A stretch of 64,000 nucleotides of DNA from CADCWK01 sp035944555 (GTDB lineage Bacteria > Chloroflexota > Chloroflexia > Thermomicrobiales > UBA6265). Below are positions 16,836 through 24,768 of this stretch, one piece after another (positions within the stretch are counted from its first letter, which is position 1; each line of letters starts with the position of its first letter). The notes beneath the pieces are model-generated. The model was not told where the DNA came from. It saw nothing but the letters and a program-made list of their open reading frames with translations, and made no database searches. A program made the position numbers and the translations under genes. The DNA is taken from the NCBI GenBank assembly GCA_035944555.1, contig DASZAY010000026.1, positions 1 through 64,000 on the forward strand, in the 5' to 3' direction.

Positions 16836-16932
16836 GATGGTTGGCACTCCTGCGTGGCGGGACCGGCTCATTCTCCGGCCCCGGCTGGGCGCCACTGGTT
16901 GGGCGTCCTCGTTGATCCTTGGGAAACAATAG

Positions 16933-16972
16933 TGCGGGGACGCCTTGCCGCACAGGGCAGGGCGTCCCCGCA
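16933..16972 (-). terminator. Hairpin terminator after pncC
   Basis: A 12-bp perfect stem (TGCGGGGACGCC / GGCGTCCCCGCA) with an inner TGCC/GGCA stem. On the minus strand it is followed by ATTGTTTCCC. It separates pncC from the M16 peptidase. Confidence 0.8.
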
Positions 16973-16988
16973 AACGGGCAGGTCAGAG

Positions 16989-17576
16989 CTAGGTGCGCCC
17001 ACCATCGCGCTTCAACCAGCCGTCCACTTCGCTGCCCAGAAGGGTCAGGGCGGCCTCGATCGCGCAGTCCGTGATCGTCCGGCGGTCCCCACTGAAGCGG
17101 TGCTCCTCGGAGACGGTGCCGTCCGGACCGGTGACCGCGATGTAGACCAGCCCGACGGGCTTGCGTCCGGTCTCTCCGCCCGGGCCGGCGAGCCCGGTGG
17201 TCGCGACCGCGAAGGTCGCGTCGAAGGCCCGGCGGGCGCCCTCGGCCATCGCCCGGGCACACGGGTCGCTGACGGCGCCCGGATTCTTCAGGATGTCCTC
17301 CGGGACGCCGAGCAGCTCATGCTTGGCGGGATTGCTGTAGGCGACGATCCCGCCCAGGAAATAGGACGACGTCCCTGGAACCGCTGTCAGCGCCGCCGAG
17401 ACGCCCCCGCCGGTCAGCGATTCGGCGGTGACGATCGTGACGTCGTTCCGCTCGCCGAGCCACTCGTTCATGGTGCGCGAGAGTTTCCGGATGTCCTCGA
17501 CGATCTCGCGCTGCTTCTCCGACGGCCCATCCGCCTGGCCCTTTGCCATTCCCCCGGTGACCACATCAGTCGTCAT
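16989..17576 (-). CDS. pncC: CinA C-terminal-type nicotinamide-nucleotide amidohydrolase
   Basis: A 195-residue stand-alone CinA_C domain. The family hydrolyses nicotinamide mononucleotide to nicotinate mononucleotide, recycling NAD breakdown products. Visible marks: TAESLTGGGVSAALTAVPGTS near residue 49 (TAESLTGG is the signature), GGIVAYSNPAKHELLGV near 75, and TTGLAGPGG near 127. About 35 extra residues at the N-terminus form a charged helix. No CinA N-terminal molybdopterin-type domain. ATG start. Confidence 0.93.
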   Translation of the reverse strand: MTTDVVTGGMAKGQADGPSEKQREIVEDIRKLSRTMNEWLGERNDVTIVTAESLTGGGVSAALTAVPGTSSYFLGGIVAYSNPAKHELLGVPEDILKNPGAVSDPCARAMAEGARRAFDATFAVATTGLAGPGGETGRKPVGLVYIAVTGPDGTVSEEHRFSGDRRTITDCAIEAALTLLGSEVDGWLKRDGGRT

Positions 17577-17685
17577 CTGTTCCCCCGCTTCATCCGATCA
17601 GGACACTGAACTTCCCGGATGGTCGCACATCGGGGTCCATCCACCCGTGTTTGCCCTTCCCGGCGGAGGAATGGCGATGACCCGG

Positions 17686-18171
17686 TCACTCGCCGAGGGC
17701 CGCGAGCAGGCGAACGAGGCCAATGCCCTCCACGACCAGCAGCGCCACCGTCAGCACCGCGCCGATCACGCACCACTGGCAGACGGCATGGATCACGAAG
17801 AATTCCAGCCAGGTCAGGTAGCCGTAGTAGACGACGGCGCCAACCAGTGCGCCGACCATCCCGACCGTCAGGACCGGCGCCAGTCCGGGGCGCAGGAACC
17901 GGGCGACGGCCAGCCCGAGCAGGGCGAGATACATGCCGAGCCCGAGCAGCGCGACCGGGATGCCCGCGACGGAGCTGTACTTGCTGGCCTGGACCGTGTG
18001 ACAGCCGCCGTCCAGGCCGCAGACGAGCGCGGCGGGCTGATAGTGGACCCAGGTGAGATAGAGGCTGTCGGCGATCAGCAGGACCAGCAGCACGAGGGAG
18101 GCGAGCTGCCAGGCCGGAACGCCCCTCCCCCATCGCCGGACCGGGACGGCCGGCCCTGTCGCGGCACTCAC
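17686..18171 (-). CDS. Vitamin K epoxide reductase (VKOR) family protein
   Basis: A 161-residue integral membrane protein with four to five membrane segments. VKOR homologues reoxidise DsbA-type proteins by passing electrons to quinone. The active-site CQWC lies near the C-terminus in the membrane helix after FFVIHAV, and the loop cysteine pair (C in VCGLDGGC) is near residue 53. The GTG start at 18171 overlaps the stop of the DsbA-like gene as GTGA, which indicates translational coupling and a shared job. A longer in-frame start at 18213 would overlap the upstream gene by 46 bases and is less likely. Confidence 0.9.
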   Translation of the reverse strand: MSAATGPAVPVRRWGRGVPAWQLASLVLLVLLIADSLYLTWVHYQPAALVCGLDGGCHTVQASKYSSVAGIPVALLGLGMYLALLGLAVARFLRPGLAPVLTVGMVGALVGAVVYYGYLTWLEFFVIHAVCQWCVIGAVLTVALLVVEGIGLVRLLAALGE

Positions 18172-19091
18172 GCCGGGAACCCGGCGGCGACCGCCCACGA
18201 CCGCTGAACCCACGTGGGACGGTCAGCGATGGAGATGAGATCGGACGGAACCGACGCGGCGCCGATCACGCCGGTCGCGCCGCCAGTTGCCGGGACGGCG
18301 ATCCCGTTGGCGGCCAGGATGCCGTCGATCTGCGCGGTGAAGTCGGCGACGGAGGCGGTGCTGATCTGCTGGTCGCCAATCATGAAGGTCGGGGTGCCGC
18401 CGATACCGGCATCGCGGGCGGCGGCGCTCTGCGCCTGGACCTGCGCCTCGTAGGTGTTCTCATCCAGGCACTGGTTGAACTGGTTCGTATCCAGCCCGAG
18501 CAGACCGGCAAGCTCCTTGACCCGGCTCTCGGAGAAGTCGCCGACTCCCTCGCCAGTGTGGTTCTCATAGAGCGACTTATGGAACGCCCAGTACTGCCCC
18601 TGGTCGGCGGCACAGAGGGCTCCTTCGGCCGCGCGGAGCGATTCCGGGTCGTAGTCCGGGATGCGCTGGGACAGGTTGCCGTCGATCACGAGAAAGTCGC
18701 GGAACTCGAATGACAGCGCGCCGGTCGCGACGTATCGCTCGACCAGCACCGGGACGACGGTCTGGCTGGCCTGCTGGCAGACGGGGCACTGGTAATCGCC
18801 GTACTCCACGATGCGGAGGGGCGCGTCGGGGTTGCCGAGGAGATGGGCGCTCTGTGGCATCCCGGCGTACGGGTCGGACACCGCGACCAGGGGTGGAAGG
18901 TCGGATTCCCCCTGTCGCTGGACGATGGTGATCACGCCGACCGTTACGAGGATCGCGACGGCGACGACCGAGCCAAGGGTGATCAGCAGTTGGCGGCGCT
19001 TCTGCGCGGCGCGGGAGGCACGGGTCTGTCGCTGCCGGTCCGCCCGCAGGGCGTCTCGACGGGCACGACGGGACGATTCAGTGGTGGTCAT
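18168..19091 (-). CDS. Membrane-anchored DsbA-like thiol oxidoreductase
   Basis: A 307-residue protein: cytoplasmic basic N-terminus, one membrane anchor (LLITLGSVVAVAILVTVGVITIV, residues about 34-56), then an extracytoplasmic thioredoxin-fold domain of the Thioredoxin_4/DsbA kind. The redox centre is CPVC in YGDYQCPVCQQ near residue 102. The cis-Pro loop is GGTPTFMIGDQQ near 238. Its gene is translationally coupled to VKOR, so the pair should form a complete disulfide-forming pathway. The ATG at 19091 follows GAGAGG. Confidence 0.93.
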   Translation of the reverse strand: MTTTESSRRARRDALRADRQRQTRASRAAQKRRQLLITLGSVVAVAILVTVGVITIVQRQGESDLPPLVAVSDPYAGMPQSAHLLGNPDAPLRIVEYGDYQCPVCQQASQTVVPVLVERYVATGALSFEFRDFLVIDGNLSQRIPDYDPESLRAAEGALCAADQGQYWAFHKSLYENHTGEGVGDFSESRVKELAGLLGLDTNQFNQCLDENTYEAQVQAQSAAARDAGIGGTPTFMIGDQQISTASVADFTAQIDGILAANGIAVPATGGATGVIGAASVPSDLISIADRPTWVQRSWAVAAGFPA

Positions 19092-19217
19092 GGGAAACGG
19101 GGTCCTCTCGGACGGGAGCCACGGGCAGCAGCCCCGGTGGGCTGCGCGGGCTCGGGCAAACGGGCAGGTTCTGCTCGGCGTCCGTCCGCCACGCATGGGT
19201 GTGCGGACGACGCTCCC

Positions 19218-21824
19218 CTACCCGCGCCCCGGTGGGACCCCGGCTGATGGCATCGCCCCGGAGACAGTGCCGAACGGCAGGCTGGCGACTTCCGTCGGAA
19301 TACTCGCGACGCCCGTGCCGTCCGGGACCGGCGCGATGGCGCAGGCCACCGGATCGTCGATCCCCCTTCCTGCCGACCCTCCCGCGGCCGCGGCCGCGTT
19401 GGCGGTCGTCACTGACGGCGTCCGGACCGGTCCGACGAAGCACTCCGCCGCCGCCTCTGGAGAAGCAATGGGGAGAGCCTCCGGAACCATCGCCACGGGC
19501 GTCGCCGGGACTGCCGCGTCGCTGGATGCCGACGGGACGGCAATCTGCGGGTCGTCGCCGCTGGCCTGATCCTGGAGCAGGCGGAGGTAATTGATCAGGT
19601 CCCAGATGCCGGTCTCGCCGATCCGGTTGCCAAAGGCCGGCATGTTGGTGCCCGGAACGCCGTTGGCGATGCTGTCGAACAGCTCCTGGTCCGTATGGAA
19701 CCGCTGGTGGGAACTCGTCAGGTCGGGCGGCGGAGCACCGAGTGAGCTGGCGCCGGTGCCATTCCCGCGCGCCTCCGGCCCGTGGCACTGGAGGCAGCTG
19801 GTCGCCCAGAGCTCACCGCCCGCCTCGATCGAGCGCGCATCGGCGACGACCGGGTTGGTCGCCGGGATGGCAGCGAGGCGCGGGTCGAGCTGGCCCTGCA
19901 CGAGCAGGACGATCCCGACCGCCATCCCGACTCCGGCCAGCCCGATCGTCTCGCGACGTGTCTGGAGATGACGCTGCCCCGGGGCGATCACCATCCCGGC
20001 GATGCCTGCCAGCAGCAGGATCAACCCCGAGATCCCGGCGGGCCCGAACCGGGGCGGATCGCCCGGCGCCCCGACGTCGGGCGCGACGGCCGGCACATCG
20101 ATCGTCATCTGGTGGGTGAGATCGGCCACGCCGGGCTGGCGGAGGATGACGTCGACCGACCAGTGGCCGGGGATCGCGATCTCGCTGCCGTGCCACTCGA
20201 ACGCGTTGCCGGGAATCCGCTCCAGCGTGATGTCCTGCAGCTCGGTCGTGGCCGATGGCAGGACGACTCGGAGGATGGCGCGGGCGTCGGTCGGCAGCGG
20301 GTCACCGGAGACCTGAAGCTGGAAATGGTTGAGCCCGCTGGTGCCCGGCGCGATCCCGAGCGTCGCCTCGCGGTCGCCCAGCGGGAAGTCGATGGTCGTC
20401 TGGGCCGCCCGCTGGTCGATCACGTCCCGCGCCGGCTGGGTACTGGTCAGCTGGCCGGTCACCCCGAGCACGACCATGCCGAGCAGCACCTCGGCGACGA
20501 GCAACCTGCCGAACACCCCGGACCAGCGCGACATCCGCCCGGCGGCGTCGGCCGCCTGGAGTCGGCGGGTCATCACCGTCATGTTGAAGGCGGCCACGGC
20601 GAGGATCGCGACCACGGCTGCCAACTTCAGGACCAGGGCCAGGCCGTACCCGGTATGGAACAGGGCGGAGAGGTTGCCGACCAGCAGCCACGCCGAGTAG
20701 ACCCCGGTGAGCAGGATCCCACCCCACGCAGCCAGCGCGACCGTCGAAAACCGCGGAACGGCCCGGGCGAGGACCGTCTGCCGCCCGGCCCCGGTCAGCT
20801 GCCGAAGCGCCGGGAGCAACACGCCGAGGAGCACGACGATCCCGCCCAGCCAGAGCGATGCGGCCGCCGCGTGCACGATGTCGCTGGCGACCGCCGCCGC
20901 TCGCCCGAGTGGTTGAGCGGCGGCGTGGGACACCATGCTGAACGGCACGACCGTCGCGGCGGCCACCACGAAAAGGCCGACATCCACGCTCCGTCGGCGC
21001 CCGGGGAACCACCACGGCGCGACGACCAGCAATGCGACGGCCAGCAACAACATCAGTCCGACACGGACAAGCCACCAGTGGCCGAACCGCGTATCGGCCA
21101 GGGTCGCGGCCAGCCCCTCCCCGGCCATGGCCTGGAGGACGAGGCTCCCGACGCTACCAGCCAGCGCCAGCGCCAGCCCGGCGAGCGCGACTCGCTTCGC
21201 GCGCTGAACCGCGTCCCGACCGACCGGCCAGACCGGCGCCAGCGCCGGCCGGACGACCATCCGCCAGATCGGCCAGACGGCGAGCAACAGCGCCAGCCCG
21301 GCATAGGTCACCGCCCGGAACGCCGTGACCAGCGCCTGCGGCGGCGTGGTGCCGGAGTCGAGTGGCGGCAGGACGACGGTCGCGACGTTGGCCTCGGTTC
21401 CGATGGTGAAGGTCGTGTACCCGGTGGCGGTGTGTCCGTCGTCGGCCGACAGCGAATGCCAGACGACCGAGTACGACCCGTCCGGCAGGTTGTCCGGCAG
21501 GTCGACGACGAGGGTATAGGGCTCGGGGATGGTGAATGAGGTACCGCCGACGACCGCGCCGGTCTGGTCGTAGAGCTCGGCACGGGAGACGGACGGCTCC
21601 AGGCGCTCGCTGAACGTCATCGTGACCGCAGCGGGCGGCCGCGCGACGAGTGCATTGCCCGCCGGGTCGCTGGTCTGGAGATAGGCGTGAGCGTCGGCCG
21701 GATCCGGCCGGTTCACCAGCCCAACGGCGACGGCAATGAGCACCGCGATGAGCAGCATCGACCGCCTGACCCGGATCGGGAGCAGGCGGTCCGGCGATGC
21801 TGGTTGTCGAGTCCGTCCGGGCAT
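19218..21824 (-). CDS. CopC-CopD-cytochrome c fusion protein
   Basis: An 868-residue multidomain membrane protein. After a signal segment (about 20-45), the mature chain begins DAHAYLQTSDPAG, giving the N-terminal His copper ligand of CopC, whose domain runs to about 145 (DGSYSVVWHSLSADDGH). A CopD-type multi-helix membrane domain follows (about 165-460), then a soluble beta domain (about 475-590), two more helices, and a class I cytochrome c domain with CLQCH near 678 and axial Met in NMPAFGN near 728. The last 100 residues are Ala/Pro/Val-rich. The family is linked to copper uptake or resistance; the fused haem domain suggests copper redox. It starts 5 bases after the stop of the CopC gene. 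Confidence 0.9.
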   Translation of the reverse strand: MPGRTRQPASPDRLLPIRVRRSMLLIAVLIAVAVGLVNRPDPADAHAYLQTSDPAGNALVARPPAAVTMTFSERLEPSVSRAELYDQTGAVVGGTSFTIPEPYTLVVDLPDNLPDGSYSVVWHSLSADDGHTATGYTTFTIGTEANVATVVLPPLDSGTTPPQALVTAFRAVTYAGLALLLAVWPIWRMVVRPALAPVWPVGRDAVQRAKRVALAGLALALAGSVGSLVLQAMAGEGLAATLADTRFGHWWLVRVGLMLLLAVALLVVAPWWFPGRRRSVDVGLFVVAAATVVPFSMVSHAAAQPLGRAAAVASDIVHAAAASLWLGGIVVLLGVLLPALRQLTGAGRQTVLARAVPRFSTVALAAWGGILLTGVYSAWLLVGNLSALFHTGYGLALVLKLAAVVAILAVAAFNMTVMTRRLQAADAAGRMSRWSGVFGRLLVAEVLLGMVVLGVTGQLTSTQPARDVIDQRAAQTTIDFPLGDREATLGIAPGTSGLNHFQLQVSGDPLPTDARAILRVVLPSATTELQDITLERIPGNAFEWHGSEIAIPGHWSVDVILRQPGVADLTHQMTIDVPAVAPDVGAPGDPPRFGPAGISGLILLLAGIAGMVIAPGQRHLQTRRETIGLAGVGMAVGIVLLVQGQLDPRLAAIPATNPVVADARSIEAGGELWATSCLQCHGPEARGNGTGASSLGAPPPDLTSSHQRFHTDQELFDSIANGVPGTNMPAFGNRIGETGIWDLINYLRLLQDQASGDDPQIAVPSASSDAAVPATPVAMVPEALPIASPEAAAECFVGPVRTPSVTTANAAAAAGGSAGRGIDDPVACAIAPVPDGTGVASIPTEVASLPFGTVSGAMPSAGVPPGRG

Positions 21825-21829
21825 TGCCG

Positions 21830-22477
21830 CTACGCGACGCGGCGAGACAGCGTGCGGATGACGAACAGGGTGATGACACAGAGCGCGACGATCGAGGCCA
21901 GCGCGGCGCCGATCAGGCCGAGGGTGCGCCCGTCCGACGTCGTCGAAGCCACGTCAGCATTTGCCGATACGGCGATCGGCGTCGCCTCCGGAGTACTGCC
22001 TGGTGTCGCACCGGGAGTCGCCGCCGGCGTGGCGCCCGGCGTCGCGTCGGTCATCGCCGGGGTCGCGGAGCCGACCGTGAAGGTGTAGCTTCCGGTCGTG
22101 GGCTCGTGGCCATCCGACGGGTACGCCGTGTAGATCACGGTGTAGACCCCATCGGGCTGATCGGGGAGGAGGTTCACGCTGAGCAGGTTCCGGTCGAGAC
22201 TGTTGAAATCTAGCCCGCCGTCACCGGCATCAGCAGCCACGCCATCGGGCCCGGTCACGGTCAGCGTGCTGGTCTCCAGGACTTCCCCGGTGAACAGGAC
22301 CTGAACCGTTGCCGGGGCGGTCTCAACGACCGAATCGGCCGGCGGCTCCGCTCCCTGCATCTCGACGTGGGCGGAGGCGGACGGACTGGCGAAGATGAGC
22401 GCCACGAGCATCACGGCCAGCATCACCGCGGTGGCGGCAACCCCGGCCGGGACGCGAAGAATCGGGACAACCTGCAT
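21830..22477 (-). CDS. CopC-domain protein with C-terminal membrane anchor
   Basis: A 215-residue exported protein. The signal peptide ends before SAHVEMQGAEPPADS, leaving a CopC-type beta domain with the N-terminal His and the late DGHEP motif (about residues 35-130). A low-complexity linker of TPGATPAATPGATP type follows, then a single C-terminal membrane helix (LGLIGAALASIVALCVITLFV). It would hold copper outside the membrane next to the CopD fusion encoded 5 bases downstream. The ATG at 22477 has GGGAG upstream. Confidence 0.88.
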   Translation of the reverse strand: MQVVPILRVPAGVAATAVMLAVMLVALIFASPSASAHVEMQGAEPPADSVVETAPATVQVLFTGEVLETSTLTVTGPDGVAADAGDGGLDFNSLDRNLLSVNLLPDQPDGVYTVIYTAYPSDGHEPTTGSYTFTVGSATPAMTDATPGATPAATPGATPGSTPEATPIAVSANADVASTTSDGRTLGLIGAALASIVALCVITLFVIRTLSRRVA

Positions 22478-22646
22478 GGAGCACTCCCTGAGATTCGACG
22501 CGCGGACAGCCCCTGACGGCTGCCCGTGGTCGACGGTGTCTGCTGCCAAGCTTACGGCGACGGACTCCGATTGTCAGTCGGGAGAAACCCGCTCTGCAGG
22601 GAGGGAAGTGACCGCCAGCGGCACCGGCGCCCGATCCTGGCGCGAA

Positions 22647-23564
22647 CTAGCGGCTGCGGAGGCGAGGGTCGAGCGCGTCGCGGAGACCGTCGCCGAGCAG
22701 GTTGAACCCGAGCACGATCAGCGCGATGGCGACACCGGGGAACAGCGTCGCCCACCACGCCTGGTTGAGCAGGCCGTAGCTCTCGCTGACCATCAGGCCC
22801 CACGACGGCGAGGGGGGCCGGTTTCCCAGTCCGAGATAGCTCAACGCCGCCTCCGCCAGCACGGCGGCGGCAAAGTTCAGTGAGGCGTGGACGATGAGCG
22901 GAGCGGTGATGTTCGGAAAGATGTGCCGCTGCATGATCGTGCGGGTCGGCGTCCCGACGGAAACGGCGGATTCCACGTACAGACTCTGGCGAACCGATAG
23001 CACCGACCCGCGGACTACCCGGAAGAACGTCGGGGCGTTGACCAGGCCGATGGCCAGCATGACGTTCGTCAGCGACGACCCCAGCACCGCGACCAGCGCG
23101 AGCGCCAGCAGGATCGTCGGGAAGGCGAAGATCACGTCCATCACCAGCGAGATCATCGCGTCGATCTTGCCGCGGAAGTACCCGGCGATCAGCCCGAAGA
23201 CCAGGCCGATGATACCGGCCACGCCGACCGCGACGACCCCTACCCGGAACGAGATGTTGGCACCGGCCAGCAGGCGGCTGAGGATGTCACGGCCAAAGCC
23301 GTCCGTCCCCATCCAGTGATCCCAGGACGGCGGGGCGAGGCGATTGGGCACGTCCTGCTTGAGCGGCTCGTAGGGCGCGATGAACGGACCGATCAGGGAG
23401 ATCAGCGCAAAGATCAGGACGATCGTTCCGCCCGCGACAGCCAGCCGCTGCCGGGTCAGGGTGCGAAGCAACCCTTCACGCCGGGGCGGCCGTCCGGCCA
23501 TGGCGGCGGTGCCGATTCCGCTCGTATTGCCCGCGGACGTTGCCGCTGCCTGCTGCGCTTCCAT
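22647..23564 (-). CDS. Dpp/Opp-type ABC permease (DppC-like)
   Basis: A 305-residue permease, last gene of the operon formed with 23620 and 24769. First helix VAGGTIVLIFALISLIGPFIA, then the family motif HWMGTDGFGRDILSRLLAGA near residue 88, several helices, and the ATPase-contact loop SAVSVGTPTRTIMQRHIFPN near 196-215. The ATG at 23564 is chosen over a GTG six codons upstream, which has no ribosome site. ATPases are not encoded nearby. Confidence 0.92.
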   Translation of the reverse strand: MEAQQAAATSAGNTSGIGTAAMAGRPPRREGLLRTLTRQRLAVAGGTIVLIFALISLIGPFIAPYEPLKQDVPNRLAPPSWDHWMGTDGFGRDILSRLLAGANISFRVGVVAVGVAGIIGLVFGLIAGYFRGKIDAMISLVMDVIFAFPTILLALALVAVLGSSLTNVMLAIGLVNAPTFFRVVRGSVLSVRQSLYVESAVSVGTPTRTIMQRHIFPNITAPLIVHASLNFAAAVLAEAALSYLGLGNRPPSPSWGLMVSESYGLLNQAWWATLFPGVAIALIVLGFNLLGDGLRDALDPRLRSR

Positions 23565-23619
23565 ACGCGACCGGATCTCCACTGGGACGGGGAACGGAAA
23601 GAAGGGGACGAGGCAGGGT

Positions 23620-24573
23620 TCAGGTCGTCGTCCGGAGGCGCGGATCGATCACGGCGTAGAGCACGTCGACCACGACGCTGACGAGGACGTAGATCGCGGC
23701 GATGACCAGCGTGACGCTCTGGACCACCGGGTAATCCCGGCCCGCGATCGCCTCGTAGATGTACCGGCCGACACCAGGCAACCCGAAGATCTGCTCGATG
23801 ATGATCGTCCCGCCGAGCAGTCCGGCCGTCTGAATGCCCAGGACGGTGATGATCGGGATGCTGGCGTTGGGCAGCACATGGCGCATCACGACGGCGGTCT
23901 GGCTCATGCCCTTGGCCCGCGCGGTCCGGACGTAGTCCTGGGAGATGGTCTCCAGCACCGACGAGCGGGTGAAGCGCATGAGCGTCGCGGCGACGGGCAA
24001 CCCGAGACAGAGCGACGGCAGGATCATCCGCCGGATGTGCTCGACCGGGTCGTCACTCCAGGGCTCGTACCCCAGCGGCGGCAGCCAGTCCAGCTGAACG
24101 GCGAAGATCAGCACGAACACCACAGCCAGCAGGAAGTTGGGAACCGACGTGCCCAGCAGGGTCGTGATCGTCGCCGTCACGTCGAACCAGGAGTTGCGTC
24201 GCAGCGCCGCCAGCGTGCCAAGGATCACCGCCGGAATCGTCCCGATGATCGCCGCCCAGAGGGTCAGCTCCAGCGTCACCGGCAGACGGACCGCCAGTTC
24301 GTCCGTCAGCGGCTGGCGGGACCGGAGCGATGTCCCCAGGTCGCCCTGGAGGACTAGCCCTACCCACTTGGCGTACTGCACCACGACGCTGTCGTTGAGG
24401 CCGTAGCGCTCCCTCAGGTTGGCCAGCTGCTCCTCATCGAACCGAGTGCCCGGTCCGATGATGGCGGTGATGGGATCGCCGGGCACGAGGCGGATCAGGG
24501 TGAACGCGATGATCGACACCCCGAGCAGGATCGGGATCGTGAGCAGCAGGCGACCGGCGACGTAGCGCAGCAT
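23620..24573 (-). CDS. Dpp/Opp-type ABC permease (DppB-like)
   Basis: A 317-residue permease. N-terminal helix LLLTIPILLGVSIIAFTLI, family motif VPGDPITAIIGPG, periplasmic loop with GLVLQGDLGTSLR, four or five further helices, and the ATPase-contact loop TARAKGMSQTAVVMRHVLPN near residues 212-231. It follows the binding-protein gene after two strong hairpins and precedes the DppC-like gene by 55 bases. Confidence 0.92.
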   Translation of the reverse strand: MLRYVAGRLLLTIPILLGVSIIAFTLIRLVPGDPITAIIGPGTRFDEEQLANLRERYGLNDSVVVQYAKWVGLVLQGDLGTSLRSRQPLTDELAVRLPVTLELTLWAAIIGTIPAVILGTLAALRRNSWFDVTATITTLLGTSVPNFLLAVVFVLIFAVQLDWLPPLGYEPWSDDPVEHIRRMILPSLCLGLPVAATLMRFTRSSVLETISQDYVRTARAKGMSQTAVVMRHVLPNASIPIITVLGIQTAGLLGGTIIIEQIFGLPGVGRYIYEAIAGRDYPVVQSVTLVIAAIYVLVSVVVDVLYAVIDPRLRTTT

Positions 24574-24672
24574 GGTGGGCTTTCCTGGGGAACCTGTACG
24601 GTTGAGGGCTCCGGGCCAGACGCTGATCGTGGGAACCGCTCCGGCGACCCGGACCTGTAGCCCGGGGCACGG

Positions 24673-24705
24673 GACGGATGGGCGACCCGGGGTCGCCCAT
24701 CCGTC
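24673..24705 (-). terminator. Intercistronic hairpin 1
   Basis: A perfect 15-bp inverted repeat (GACGGATGGGCGACC and complement) with a 3-base loop lies between the binding-protein gene and the DppB-like permease. It has no U-tract. Probably a partial terminator or a 3' stabiliser giving more binding protein than permease. Confidence 0.7.
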
Positions 24706-24707
24706 GT

Positions 24708-24735
24708 TCAGCCCGGGGATAGATCCCCGGGCTGA
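24708..24735 (-). terminator. Intercistronic hairpin 2
   Basis: A second perfect inverted repeat (TCAGCCCGGGGAT and complement, 13 bp, 2-base spacer) directly beside hairpin 1. It is the first of the pair to be transcribed on the minus strand, 33 bases after the binding-protein stop. Confidence 0.7.
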
Positions 24736-24768
24736 CGGGTACGCGTACAGATGACGTCCGGGCCGTGA

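Noticed and set aside
16233..17609. Long plus-strand open frame opposite the M16 and pncC genes
   Set aside because: It is antisense to two clear enzymes, has no family features and reflects GC-rich codon use; the same holds for 19782-21539 and 35772-37436.
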